Source of the DNA: UBA7960 sp964624065
Lineage (GTDB): Bacteria; Bacteroidota; Bacteroidia; Bacteroidales; UBA7960
Assembly: GCA_964624065.1 (NCBI GenBank)
Contig: CAZUWF010000002.1
Coordinates: 117,873 to 181,872 of the forward strand
DNA: 64,000 nucleotides
Direction: 5' to 3'
Shown: piece after piece, positions 7,919 through 17,377 of the stretch
Numbering within the stretch: the stretch's first letter is position 1
Layout: each line of letters begins with the position of its first letter
Made by a program: the position numbers and the translations under genes
The notes under the pieces: generated by a model
Told to the model about the DNA's origin: nothing
The model's input: the letters and a program-made list of their open reading frames with translations, nothing else
Database searches by the model: none

Positions 7919-10900
7919 TCATCGCATAACAATAAGTTTCTTCGCCGAAGAAGTAACCATTCCTTTTGGCGTTGAGAGGTTCAACCTGTAAACATAAACC
8001 CCGTTGGCCACCGGCCTGCCATCATTGTCTCTCGAATCCCACTCGATGGGTGGAGACTGATTTCCAGGGGTGTTTATGGTGGATTCTAATGTTCTGACCA
8101 ATTTTCCGCTAAGGTTAAAAACTTGAATTACCAAGCCGAGGTCGGTAAAGGGCATATTGTGTTGAAAGCTAAAGGTGGTGTTTTGCCCAAACGGGTTTGG
8201 GTAATTGAAAAGCCCTTCAACAACCAAACCAAAGGAACCTCTTACCACAAACTCAATTTTGACAACGGTGGGATTGTTGTGGTTATCCCAAGCCCTAAGC
8301 GTTAGTGTGTGCTTTCCTTCCGGAAGATTGAAAAATGGAAAAACAACCCTACCGGAGGTAAAACTATTCAAGTCGTATTGAAAGAAGTTATTCAAAATTA
8401 TCGAAGCAGAGGTGTTTTCATTGAGAATTGCAACAATATTGTGCCCCAGTCGCCCGGTTGTATTAATCCCGTTGGCATCGCTGATAAGGGCAATCATTAC
8501 AGGATTTGGGGTTGTTTCTCCACCCGAAACGAACGAAAGGGTATTCATAAACAGATTGATCTCAGGGCCTTGGTTATTGGGAACGGCATGAGGATGCGTG
8601 CCTCCCACAATGAACTCCGAGAAGTGGCCATGGCCATCTGTTTGGCCATTGTCGAAGTAGTAACTAACCTTTCCCTTGCCAAAATTGTAAGAAATGTCTT
8701 TGGGTACCACGAACGAAAACGAAAATTGGCCATTTGTAATGCTTGCTTTTCCCTTGAAAAGGATGGAATTCTGCACCGAGAAAGGTCTTGCTAGACTTCC
8801 GGGGTCATGACCAAATGTTGAGAAGGTCAATTTTTTGTCGTACACCGTAGGATACAATATACCATTGTAGTTGATAGGATTACCCGAATGGTCGGTAACA
8901 CGTCCGGATATGGTAACGCTTTGCAGGGCCCTGATGGTATCTGGTATTTGTGTGGTTACCACATTTAATTCTGGATACCCCATTTTCATGGAAGGATCTC
9001 CTAGCAGTACAAAGTTCTTTAAGTATACCTGAATTCCGGGACCGCTATTAACCTTTGCCTGCCTAATAAGGTCACCCAGCCTTGGAAGGTGGCCGTTTGG
9101 TTGGCGTGTAAATGCCAAGTTGGAAAAGTTAAGATTGAAGTTTTGATTGAAAGAAGACCAAGCAATTCTCGTGGAGGTAACCAATGCCGAAGCACCCCCA
9201 TCGGGCTTGAGAAAAATGCGAACCCCTGCGGAGTTTTGTGCTGGATCGGGATTGTCGAAGCTTGAAAACTCGCATGTGGCTGTCAAGAAAACCGGAAGGT
9301 TGTAGGTGTTCCGCCAGGTCGTGATGTCGTCAAAGGTTACAATGCGCTCGTGTGCCAATCCATTCACCCCCCCGTGGCCAATGTAGTTGATTAGCAATGT
9401 GCCTTGGTTTATAGCTTCACTTATGGCCCTGTTTACATCAGGGTACCTTTGGCCGCCTGCCAGGCTTACTTGCTGGTAAGCATCAAGGTATATCTTTTGA
9501 ATGTTATAAGTAGGAGCAATGTTGCCTATCAGGTTGGCAATTTCTTCCGAATCGGTAAAATGGGTATTATAGTCCTCATCATCGGCAATCATCAATAGTT
9601 TATTGCGCCAGTCGGCGTGGTTAGAAACCACTCCGGCCGCTTGAAGGGTTTGATTGCTCGGATGTAGTATGTCTATCCTTTTGTTGTACCTAATGAGCTT
9701 ATCAACCACCGCCTTGGCTTCACTAATATTCCTGACAGGCAACCTACCTATTCCTAAGTCGGGTAGTCCGGTGGCATCGTGACCTTCTGAGTTGTCAAGA
9801 ATTACGAAATAGTCGTCAGATTGAAGACAAAGGCTCTGATTTAACGAGTTTTGACTCTGGAATGTAGGTATAAGATTGCCTCCAAACCCAAGTATGTTGC
9901 GATTGTCGTATGTGCCGTTTCCAAATAATAGCACGTACTTGTTTGGTTGATTGCCGCCGGAGGTTTCCTTGCGGTAAAACATTTTGACAAAATTTCTTAT
10001 TGCGCCTATATCGGGTACCCCTGACGAGAACTCGTTGTAAACCTGGGAGGTTGTTACCACAGCCACGCTCAAATTATCGTTTGTGGCTCTGAATTGAGCA
10101 AGGCGATTAGCCTCTGCAACCAGCAAATCGTTGACAATGATTATTAGTTCTGCCGCTTGCATTCCGTGGAGATTTTGATTTGCAACCACTCCTGCTAGCC
10201 TGGGTTTGAGAAATGAAGTTCCGTCAAATGCCACGAATTCGGTCAAGGTGCCCGCGCCCCTGGTAAATACCAGGGCGTTTCCCGCAATCGAGGTTTGCTG
10301 TTGCCTAACGTTGAAGGGGTCGGAAACATCCCATACAGACACCTGTTGGCCAGCGCCTGACAGCGTGTACCGAGCCACGTTCCCGGCGCCAATAGCGCTA
10401 ACGTTGCGGAAAGCCATTTGCGGCGAAGAGAAGGCAAGTTGACGGGTAATATTAATGGAGATGTAATCGAGAAAACCGCGCGAAGTGGACGTAGGCCGGT
10501 TGTACTGAACCGTTACGTCAACTTTTCCAGGCTGATTTGGATTAAAGATCAGCTCCCTCTCCACCAAGGTGGCATAGTTGCTTATGCTGCTTTCTAGGAT
10601 TACGGGATCGATGTTTTGGTTTAAGGTTGTGCCACCAGCCGCCAATGTAAACAAGCTTGAAACCCCAGACCTAGCAGCAAAACTTGACTTCAATCTTGCC
10701 GGCTCTGTCGAAACTATGTTTGAAAAGTCAAAACTTAATGTAAGAGGAGCGCTGCTTTCGAAGGCTTCCCCAAACCAGGTTTTACCGCTTCGAAGGAGAT
10801 TTCTAACTTCCCTTTCGTGAAACGCCATATCCCTGAAAGTGGTGACCTGGTGTGTTGGTGGTTCTGAAACCGAAGCCTGACTGGTAATCCGCTTGCCCGG

Positions 10901-11773
10901 TCCGTTGTTGGTTGTAAGGAAGTAGCAACTTTCGGTTGAGTAGTAGTGTAGCTGGTGGTTAAATGCTTTGTTGGCAAGGTCGAAAACCCATTGGTTGGGC
11001 GATTGGCCGTAAAATAATATGTAATCTGAGGTGCCAAAGGCTCCTGATTGGGATCCTGAAACAAAAATAGAATTCTCTACCAAATCTGTTATTACGGGAT
11101 GGCTATTACTCTCCGGGAGCATACCTCCTCCATTGCCGAATATGCGTAGGTTTGACTTGTCAATTGAAGAAACATTTATGCCCAAGCTTGCCAAATCAGA
11201 TTGGTTGAGTTGATAAACTCCCGTCTTGTCAACGCAAATCTTGTACCAGTTGCCCTTTGATAAAACCGAGGTTGTTGGGTAATTGCCACTAGATTTCGAA
11301 AAAAATTCTGTGTCTATTGCCGGCGCCTTGCTGAGACCGAATGAAACTAACCTCTCAAAAAGTCCTGTTTCCGAATTTTTTCTGAAAGGATAGAAAGACA
11401 CGCTTGAGTACATTTCAGACCCCGAGCCCCCGTAGGTATGGGTTAGGGTAATTTCGCTTCGACTATACCCGCTTTCTTCAAGAATTTGTCTTTCCGGTTC
11501 ACTAACAGGCTTGAAGACAGGCGATTGCAGTTCGTAGGAAAACTTTACGAAAGGCTGATCGCCAATTTCTTGGTGCAAGAATTGCGGAACCCCAACAAAA
11601 AAATAATCATAAATGGCTCCATCAAAAGAAATTGCGGGGATCGAGAAACCGGGACCAAACGAAATTGTCTGGGGTTCCTTCCATTTGATTTCGATAGGAA
11701 TTTGTGCATCATTAGCTTGAACCATGACGCCGCCAAACGACAAGAAAAATGTAAAAAGTAGGAATCTGGGCAT
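7919..11773 (-). CDS. porU: Type IX secretion system sortase PorU
   Basis: A 1284-residue gingipain-like (C25) cysteine peptidase acting as the T9SS sortase: it cleaves the C-terminal sorting domain of cargo and attaches A-LPS or a similar anchor at the cell surface. Residues 1-20 are a signal peptide. The catalytic pair is seen as His800 in NYIGHGG and Cys834 in FLTATCEFSSFD. The N-terminal third is a beta-rich prodomain with the phrase NWYKICVDKTGVYQL. The C-terminal 90 residues form a type-A-like sorting domain with FNYPNPFGQNTTF and a final NGVYVYRL...KKLIVMR. PorU retains its own CTD, as in known homologues. It is divergent from the PorP-like gene and upstream of porV. A TAAATTTG motif lies at 11793-11800. 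Confidence 0.93.
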   Translation of the reverse strand: MPRFLLFTFFLSFGGVMVQANDAQIPIEIKWKEPQTISFGPGFSIPAISFDGAIYDYFFVGVPQFLHQEIGDQPFVKFSYELQSPVFKPVSEPERQILEESGYSRSEITLTHTYGGSGSEMYSSVSFYPFRKNSETGLFERLVSFGLSKAPAIDTEFFSKSSGNYPTTSVLSKGNWYKICVDKTGVYQLNQSDLASLGINVSSIDKSNLRIFGNGGGMLPESNSHPVITDLVENSIFVSGSQSGAFGTSDYILFYGQSPNQWVFDLANKAFNHQLHYYSTESCYFLTTNNGPGKRITSQASVSEPPTHQVTTFRDMAFHEREVRNLLRSGKTWFGEAFESSAPLTLSFDFSNIVSTEPARLKSSFAARSGVSSLFTLAAGGTTLNQNIDPVILESSISNYATLVERELIFNPNQPGKVDVTVQYNRPTSTSRGFLDYISINITRQLAFSSPQMAFRNVSAIGAGNVARYTLSGAGQQVSVWDVSDPFNVRQQQTSIAGNALVFTRGAGTLTEFVAFDGTSFLKPRLAGVVANQNLHGMQAAELIIIVNDLLVAEANRLAQFRATNDNLSVAVVTTSQVYNEFSSGVPDIGAIRNFVKMFYRKETSGGNQPNKYVLLFGNGTYDNRNILGFGGNLIPTFQSQNSLNQSLCLQSDDYFVILDNSEGHDATGLPDLGIGRLPVRNISEAKAVVDKLIRYNKRIDILHPSNQTLQAAGVVSNHADWRNKLLMIADDEDYNTHFTDSEEIANLIGNIAPTYNIQKIYLDAYQQVSLAGGQRYPDVNRAISEAINQGTLLINYIGHGGVNGLAHERIVTFDDITTWRNTYNLPVFLTATCEFSSFDNPDPAQNSAGVRIFLKPDGGASALVTSTRIAWSSFNQNFNLNFSNLAFTRQPNGHLPRLGDLIRQAKVNSGPGIQVYLKNFVLLGDPSMKMGYPELNVVTTQIPDTIRALQSVTISGRVTDHSGNPINYNGILYPTVYDKKLTFSTFGHDPGSLARPFSVQNSILFKGKASITNGQFSFSFVVPKDISYNFGKGKVSYYFDNGQTDGHGHFSEFIVGGTHPHAVPNNQGPEINLFMNTLSFVSGGETTPNPVMIALISDANGINTTGRLGHNIVAILNENTSASIILNNFFQYDLNSFTSGRVVFPFFNLPEGKHTLTLRAWDNHNNPTVVKIEFVVRGSFGLVVEGLFNYPNPFGQNTTFSFQHNMPFTDLGLVIQVFNLSGKLVRTLESTINTPGNQSPPIEWDSRDNDGRPVANGVYVYRLNLSTPKGMVTSSAKKLIVMR

Positions 11774-11792
11774 ATAATTGGAAAATGTAAAT

Positions 11793-11800
11793 CAAATTTA
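11793..11800 (-). promoter_or_regulatory. Bacteroidota -7 promoter motif upstream of porU
   Basis: The minus strand reads TAAATTTG (TAnnTTTG) 20 bases before the porU start codon. A TTTTG on the minus strand at 11815-11819 is a possible -33 element with slightly short spacing. Confidence 0.5.
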
Positions 11801-11931
11801 ATCTGAAAAATTGACAAAACGATGCAAAACCTTGCCACATCCAAGTGCACTGTTATACAAACGAATGCGGAACAAAAATATTTTCGACCTTTGTACCGTT
11901 TAGGGAATTAATGGTGGTCAGAGAGCAAAAA

Positions 11932-12915
11932 ATGAAAGGCGGAATTTTGGCAATATGTTTTTACCTGTTTCTCTCGATACCATCGGTGTCGAAAGCCCAG
12001 GATCCTATTTTCTCACAGTTTTTTTCTGCCTCCACCTACCTAAACCCGGCTTTTGCTGGGGCCAACGACTGTTCGCAATTAGTTTTCAATTACCGTAATC
12101 TGCCTTGGTCTGGGTTCGGCACATTCTCAACTTTTAATTTTTCCATTGACACCTACTTGCCCAAGTTAAGTAGTGGGTTGGCTTTTCTTCTCACCAGCGA
12201 CCATCAAGGTGGTTTGGTCTATAACAATCAAATCAGCGGCATTTACAGCCATAGAATCAAGCTTTCAGAAGATTTTTATGTAAATCTTGGGCTTCAAGGT
12301 GGCTATTTTCGCAAGAACCTAAGATGGGATAGACTAGTTTTTTCAGACCAAATTGACCCCGCCACCGGTCAAATTTTGCCACAAACCGAATCGCCTCCAC
12401 CACAAACCTGGACAGATGGTGTTGATTTTTCATCTGGTTTATTGTTTTACGGAAATGGGTTTTATGGCGGATTCGGAGTGCATCACTTAACCTCGCCAAA
12501 CACAGGATTTTTTGAAGCATTCGAATTGCCAAAGAAGTATACAGCCCACGCGGGATTTTTCTTGCCCGTAAAGCAAACTGGTTTTGGGGTGAACAAAAGT
12601 GAAGAAATATTTATCTCGCCAAACATTATTTTGCAGCAACAAGGCCAACACAAACGATTAAATTATGGCCTATATGCGGGCATTTCATCCTTTGTTGCCG
12701 GAGTTTGGTTCAGACATCAGAAGCTATTGCCGGCAACGATGATTTTTTTGGTTGGATTGCAGCTTGATGGTTACAAAATTGGGTACAGCTTCGACTATTC
12801 ATTATCGGGATATTCTGGTGCCTTGTATGGTGCCCACGAGGTTAGTATTTCGTATAACTTCAACTGCAATCAAAAAAACAAACGGAGGATCATACTAAAC
12901 TGTCCCATTTTTTAG
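11932..12915 (+). CDS. PorP/SprF family type IX secretion membrane protein
   Basis: About 327 residues from the chosen start, forming an outer-membrane beta-barrel of the PorP/SprF family. I chose the ATG at 11932 because it begins a good signal peptide (MKGGILAICFYLFLSIPSVSKAQ). An upstream in-frame ATG at 11911 and one at 11845 would put charged residues or the promoter region into the protein. The family hallmark follows the cleavage site: QDPIFSQFFSASTYLNPAFAGA. The C-terminus contains the usual YDYSLSGYSGALYGAHEVSISYNF-like strand. In Flavobacterium such proteins pair with T9SS type B cargo, and in Porphyromonas PorP binds the PorKLMN machinery. Its position between porU and gldJ favours the core PorP role. 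Confidence 0.88.
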   Translation: MKGGILAICFYLFLSIPSVSKAQDPIFSQFFSASTYLNPAFAGANDCSQLVFNYRNLPWSGFGTFSTFNFSIDTYLPKLSSGLAFLLTSDHQGGLVYNNQISGIYSHRIKLSEDFYVNLGLQGGYFRKNLRWDRLVFSDQIDPATGQILPQTESPPPQTWTDGVDFSSGLLFYGNGFYGGFGVHHLTSPNTGFFEAFELPKKYTAHAGFFLPVKQTGFGVNKSEEIFISPNIILQQQGQHKRLNYGLYAGISSFVAGVWFRHQKLLPATMIFLVGLQLDGYKIGYSFDYSLSGYSGALYGAHEVSISYNFNCNQKNKRRIILNCPIF

Positions 12916-12916
12916 T

Positions 12917-12924
12917 TATCTTTG
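12917..12924 (+). promoter_or_regulatory. Bacteroidota -7 promoter motif upstream of gldJ
   Basis: TATCTTTG, a perfect TAnnTTTG, begins just after the upstream stop codon and ends 19 bases before the gldJ ATG. gldJ can therefore be expressed separately from the PorP-like gene. Confidence 0.6.
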
Positions 12925-12943
12925 CAAACAAATTGAAAAAACT

Positions 12944-14428
12944 ATGGTCAAGAATTTTCGTAGGTTAATTATTCTAAGCATCCTACTGATTTCCAGCGTT
13001 TCGGTTGTTTCATGCAAAAAAAGAGCCACCTCTTCCACCACCGGTTGGAGGTATAACGATGCTTCTGCGGGTGGTTTTCAAACCGCTCAATCTCAACTGC
13101 AAGAGACCGGTCCCGGTCTAATTTTCATTGAGGGAGGTCAATTTACGATGGGTCGCACCGAACAAGACGTAATGTTTGACTGGAACAACAGACCTCGCAA
13201 GGTAACCGTTTCTTCTTTTTACATGGACGAAACCGAGGTTAGAAACATTGATTACCTTGAATATCTCTTCTGGGTTCAAAGGGTTTTTGGCGAAACATAC
13301 CCCCAAAAGTATGTTGATGCCCTACCCGACACCTTAGTGTGGAGAAGCCCGTTGGCATTTAATGAGCCTTACGTTCAAAATTACTTGCGACATCCTGCTT
13401 ATGCCGATTACCCGGTTGTAGGTGTCAGTTGGGTTCAGGCAAACGAATATGCTGCTTGGCGCACTGATAGGGTTAACGAAATGATCCTCGTCAGGGAGGG
13501 CATTATTACCTGGAATACCCTTGATCAGAAAAATCATAACAACTTCAATACCGAAGCATATTTGGCTGGCCAATACGATGCCGTGGCCCGAAAGAGCCTC
13601 CGCGATGCTTCGGGTGCCGATAGGAAGGTGAGGTGGAGCGATGGCATTCTCTTACCTTCGTACCGATTACCCACCGAAGCCGAGTGGGAATTTGCAGCCG
13701 TTGGATTAATTGGCACTACCGAACACGAAATAGTTTCCGATAGGAAACTGTATCCATGGGGAGGATCGCAAAACTTGCGCTCGCCTGATAAGAAAAGCAG
13801 GGGTAATTTTTTGGCCAACTTCAAAAGAGGTCGAGGTGATTATATGGGTGTGGCAGGTTCACTCAACGATGGTGGCGCGGGCCCGGTTGAAGTACATTCC
13901 TTCTGGCCCAACGACTACGGGCTTTACAATATGGCAGGAAACGTAAACGAATGGGTGCTTGATGTTTACCGTCCACTTACCTTCGAAGACATTGCCGATT
14001 TAAGACCGTTTAGGGGAAACCAGTTTCAAACCTTAATGCTAGACCAAAACGGCAAACCTGTTCCAAAAGATGAATTCGGAAGATTGATAATGAGAGACGT
14101 AACTCAAGCCGAAAATGAAACACGCCGGAATTACAGGAAATCTGATTATAGGGATTACCGAGACGGCGATTTTATGTCAAGCCTCGAGTTTTCAAGCGAA
14201 TCTACCGATAGCCTCAAGCTAATGTACGAGTATGGTGTTACTTCGCTTATCAACAATGAATCACGGGTTTTCAAGGGAGGTGGTTGGAACGACCAAGCTT
14301 TTTGGCTGGTTCCTGGCAACAGAAGGTTCCTTGACCAAAATGAAGCCGCGGCAGATATTGGGTTCAGGTGCGCGATGATTAGGGTGGGAGACCCTGAAGG
14401 CCCTAGGAGGAAAAGCACCAGGAAATAA
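12944..14428 (+). CDS. gldJ: Gliding motility lipoprotein GldJ
   Basis: A 494-residue lipoprotein with a lipobox ending at Cys24 (VSVVSC). It carries a formylglycine-generating-enzyme/sulfatase-modifying-like domain from about residue 45 to the end. The GldJ-specific N-terminal phrase TTGWRYNDASAGGF and the blocks FIEGGQFTMGRTEQDV, FYMDETEVRN, and PVVGVSWVQANEYAAWRTD are present. The C-terminal FKGGGWNDQAF...GFRCAM closes the FGE fold. In Flavobacterium johnsoniae GldJ is needed for gliding and stabilises GldK/type IX secretion. The related GldK shares the fold but lacks the TGW.YN start. It has its own promoter, a terminator after it, and murF downstream, an order I recall from other Bacteroidota. 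Confidence 0.93.
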   Translation: MVKNFRRLIILSILLISSVSVVSCKKRATSSTTGWRYNDASAGGFQTAQSQLQETGPGLIFIEGGQFTMGRTEQDVMFDWNNRPRKVTVSSFYMDETEVRNIDYLEYLFWVQRVFGETYPQKYVDALPDTLVWRSPLAFNEPYVQNYLRHPAYADYPVVGVSWVQANEYAAWRTDRVNEMILVREGIITWNTLDQKNHNNFNTEAYLAGQYDAVARKSLRDASGADRKVRWSDGILLPSYRLPTEAEWEFAAVGLIGTTEHEIVSDRKLYPWGGSQNLRSPDKKSRGNFLANFKRGRGDYMGVAGSLNDGGAGPVEVHSFWPNDYGLYNMAGNVNEWVLDVYRPLTFEDIADLRPFRGNQFQTLMLDQNGKPVPKDEFGRLIMRDVTQAENETRRNYRKSDYRDYRDGDFMSSLEFSSESTDSLKLMYEYGVTSLINNESRVFKGGGWNDQAFWLVPGNRRFLDQNEAAADIGFRCAMIRVGDPEGPRRKSTRK

Positions 14429-14451
14429 TTTATTGGTTTTTGTCAAAGGTC

Positions 14452-14485
14452 AAACCCCATATGCTATGGCATTTGGGGTTTTTTT
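14452..14485 (+). terminator. Rho-independent terminator after gldJ
   Basis: A 13-base stem (AAACCCCATATGC against GCATTTGGGGTTT, one mismatch) with a 4-base loop is followed by a run of T. It sits between gldJ and murF. Confidence 0.8.
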
Positions 14486-14502
14486 AAAAATGGTATGAAA
14501 CA

Positions 14503-15825
14503 ATGAAGGGAAAAAGAGACCAGCTGCTTGATTTTATCCGTAAGGGACATAAACCTTGCACCGACACCAGGACCCTAAACCCTGGCAATGTTTTTTTTGC
14601 CCTAAAAGGCGATAACTTCAATGGAAATCATTTTGCAATTCAAGCACTTGATATTGGTGCGGCGATGGTTGTTGTTGATGAAGATATTCCGGTAGCTGAC
14701 AAAAGGGTCTTGAGAGTTGACGATGTCTTGCAGTTTATCCAACAAACCAGCTACTACTATCGTCAGCAATTCTCAATTCCGTTTATCGCCATAACCGGAA
14801 CCAACGGAAAAACTACCACAAAGGAGTTGGTAAGCGTAGTCCTTGGAAGCCAGTTCAGCACCCTTTCTACCTCCGGGAACCTTAACAATCAAATTGGCGT
14901 TCCAATCACCCTTCTGAACTTGAAGCAAATCCACCAGATGGCGGTTATTGAAATGGGTGCAAACCGGATGGGAGACATTAAGTTTCTTTCATCCATTTGC
15001 GACCCGGACTTTGGACTGATTACCAACGTTGGCAAGGCCCACCTTGAAGGTTTCGGCAGCCCAGAAAACATTGTCACGGCCAAGACCGAGCTCTACGAGC
15101 ATTTGATCGGCAGGCAAGGTGCCATTTTCGTTAACGGCGAGAATTCCATTTTGACAAAAAAAGCCAGTGGAACGGAAATAGTTTATTACGGAACTTGCAG
15201 TTCGAACCACCTGCGGGGAAACATCATTGGTGCCAATCCATTGATATCCTTTTCTTTTGAAGTGCTTCAACCTTTCGGAAAAGCCAAAGCCAAGATGCAA
15301 GGCACTGTGCATGGCAAACTCGTGGGTGAGTACAACCTGGAAAATTTCCTTGCAGCAGTAAGTATTGGCCTGTACTTTGGAGTTTCTCCCGAAAATGTAG
15401 TTAAAGCCATTGAAAACTACACCCCTTCCAACCACCGATCGCAATTGGTTGAAACCGGCAACAACATTGTGATATTGGATGCCTATAACGCAAACCCAAC
15501 CAGCATGGGTTTTGCATTGCAGAACCTTAAATCAATGGCTGGTTTGAAAAAGGCTGCAATATTGGGCGATATGTTGGAGCTCGGCAAAACAAGCAAGGAG
15601 GAGCACCAAAAGATTTTAGACCAAATGATAGGGATAGATATTGATGTCAAAATAGTGGTTGGGGTGGAGTTTTCCAATGCAGCAATTGGCATCGATAATA
15701 TCCAATCCTTCCAAAATGTTGATGATGCGATTCTCTATTTAAAACACCATAAGGTTTTAAACCATACTATTCTCGTTAAGGGGTCGAGGGGAATAAAGAT
15801 GGAGAAAATTATGGATTGGCTCTAA
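14503..15825 (+). CDS. murF: UDP-N-acetylmuramoyl-tripeptide--D-alanyl-D-alanine ligase
   Basis: A 440-residue Mur ligase that adds D-Ala-D-Ala to the UDP-MurNAc-tripeptide in the cytoplasm, the last soluble step of peptidoglycan precursor synthesis. The N-terminal substrate domain has DTRTLNPGNVFFALKGDNFNG. The ATP-binding site is ITGTNGKTTT at residues 97-106. The central domain has the AVIEMGANRMGDI motif with its catalytic Glu, and the C-terminal domain has DAYNANPTSM, diagnostic for MurF over MurE or MurC. It starts after the gldJ terminator, so it probably has its own weak promoter or depends on readthrough. Synteny with gldJ is also known in Flavobacterium (from memory, not verified here). 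Confidence 0.95.
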   Translation: MKGKRDQLLDFIRKGHKPCTDTRTLNPGNVFFALKGDNFNGNHFAIQALDIGAAMVVVDEDIPVADKRVLRVDDVLQFIQQTSYYYRQQFSIPFIAITGTNGKTTTKELVSVVLGSQFSTLSTSGNLNNQIGVPITLLNLKQIHQMAVIEMGANRMGDIKFLSSICDPDFGLITNVGKAHLEGFGSPENIVTAKTELYEHLIGRQGAIFVNGENSILTKKASGTEIVYYGTCSSNHLRGNIIGANPLISFSFEVLQPFGKAKAKMQGTVHGKLVGEYNLENFLAAVSIGLYFGVSPENVVKAIENYTPSNHRSQLVETGNNIVILDAYNANPTSMGFALQNLKSMAGLKKAAILGDMLELGKTSKEEHQKILDQMIGIDIDVKIVVGVEFSNAAIGIDNIQSFQNVDDAILYLKHHKVLNHTILVKGSRGIKMEKIMDWL

Positions 15826-15875
15826 ATTTCATTTTTTCTCTTTTGGGGTCTTTTTAAATCAATTTTTTGGAGCTT

Positions 15876-17318
15876 ATGAACACTTATCTTCTTATTATCA
15901 TAACTTACTTTTTGTTCATAACCCTTATCTCGTTTCTCAGCAAGAAACTAGCCAGTCGCTCCTCAGCCGATTTTTTGATTGCCGGCCGCAATTTGGGCCT
16001 GGTTGCCACCTCTCTTGTAATTACATCCGAATGGATAGGGGGTGTGAGCACCATAGGTGTTAGCCAAAAAGCTTTTACTACAGGAACAATGCAGGGTGTA
16101 TTGTACAACATGTCAACCGCACTGGGATTGATTTTGATTGGTTTTGCAGTTGCCAAGTACTATAGGCAAATGAAAGCTCACACGGTCAGTGAACTATTGG
16201 AAAATATGTTCGGCCGAAAGGCCAGGCTGGTTTCTGCAGCATCATTCTTGTTTGCATATTTGATTTTTGCCTTCGTACAGTTGCAAACCGCCGCCGGAGT
16301 GGTTTCATCGGTTTTTGGCATTACCTGGCTACAGGCCGTGATTGTTTCGTCAGCTATCATTACCATATATACATACATAGGTGGAATGCACGCCCTGGCC
16401 ATTACCGGGATTATTCATACTTTGGCCATGTTTGTCGGTATTGGGCTCGCCGCTGCAATGGGATTAATAAAGGTTGGTGGTTTCGCAGCCTTGGAACAAT
16501 CAATGATTGAGGCTGGGTCACCCACAAATCCCTTAAATCCATTTAGTGGCGGATTAGGGTACGCATGGAGTTTAATACTGGGCGGAACCTTGGGTTGCAT
16601 GGCAGGTCAGGCAAGCATCCAACCAATATTCTCGGCCAGAAGCCCACTAACGGCCAAAAGGGCAGCTCTCCTTGCGGCAATAATAATTGCCCCCTTCGGA
16701 ATTTTAACGGCAATCTTGGGATTGATAGCCAAAACAGGAAATTATTTCGACATTTCTACCAGTGCAAGCCCACTCTGGGATGCCGGCCTGCAATCCATCA
16801 ACTCCAAGCTTGTATTGCCAACACTTTTGACCACACCTGAGTTTGTAAGTCCGGTTATTGGTGGATTGGCCCTTACTGGGATTCTTGCAGCCATCCTTTC
16901 TACCGTTGGGCCGGTTAATTTTGCAGTAGTAACAATTGCCACCAAGGACATTTATCATGGCCTACTGAATCACAAGGCCAACGATGAAAACATTTTATCT
17001 ACGGCAAGGAAACTGGTAATCGCCGTCAATCTTTTTACAATCCCTATGGCATACTTTGCATCTGGCGATGTGCTGGATATGGCATACATATCTTACGGCA
17101 TAAGGGCAATTGGTGCGGTGGTAATTCTATTGGGGCTTTATGCTAGGGGTTGGATTAATATCCTCGGGGTTAAGATGGCATTTGCAGGTGGTACCATAGC
17201 CGTGATTATCAACATTGCATTGCGCCTTCTAGGGCTGCCGCACCTCGAAGAAAGCTACGTGGCCGTGGGCTCCGCAGTATTTATGGTAATATTGGCAAGA
17301 ATCATAAAGCCGAGGTAA
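15876..17318 (+). CDS. Sodium:solute symporter family permease
   Basis: About 480 residues forming a polytopic inner-membrane transporter with roughly 13 hydrophobic helices. The ATG at 15876 (MNTYLLIIITYFLFI) is preferred over an in-frame TTG three codons earlier. The SSS-family signature region is visible: SSADFLIAGRNLGLVATSL, then the substrate/sodium region EWIGGVSTIGVSQKAF, and later the ILAAILSTVGPVNFAVVTIATKDIYHG block. The substrate cannot be read from the sequence; relatives carry proline, pantothenate, sugars or carboxylates. The gene begins 50 bases after murF on the same strand and converges on the efflux operon. No promoter motif is visible. Confidence 0.88.
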   Translation: MNTYLLIIITYFLFITLISFLSKKLASRSSADFLIAGRNLGLVATSLVITSEWIGGVSTIGVSQKAFTTGTMQGVLYNMSTALGLILIGFAVAKYYRQMKAHTVSELLENMFGRKARLVSAASFLFAYLIFAFVQLQTAAGVVSSVFGITWLQAVIVSSAIITIYTYIGGMHALAITGIIHTLAMFVGIGLAAAMGLIKVGGFAALEQSMIEAGSPTNPLNPFSGGLGYAWSLILGGTLGCMAGQASIQPIFSARSPLTAKRAALLAAIIIAPFGILTAILGLIAKTGNYFDISTSASPLWDAGLQSINSKLVLPTLLTTPEFVSPVIGGLALTGILAAILSTVGPVNFAVVTIATKDIYHGLLNHKANDENILSTARKLVIAVNLFTIPMAYFASGDVLDMAYISYGIRAIGAVVILLGLYARGWINILGVKMAFAGGTIAVIINIALRLLGLPHLEESYVAVGSAVFMVILARIIKPR

Positions 17319-17377
17319 ACCTCAATCGTACAATTGCAGGTTAGTGCCATTTTCACTTTTCGGTGTTTACCCTTAAA

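Noticed and set aside
11845..11931. Longer start for the PorP-like protein
   Set aside because: It would place polar residues before the signal peptide and overlaps the promoter region shared with porU.
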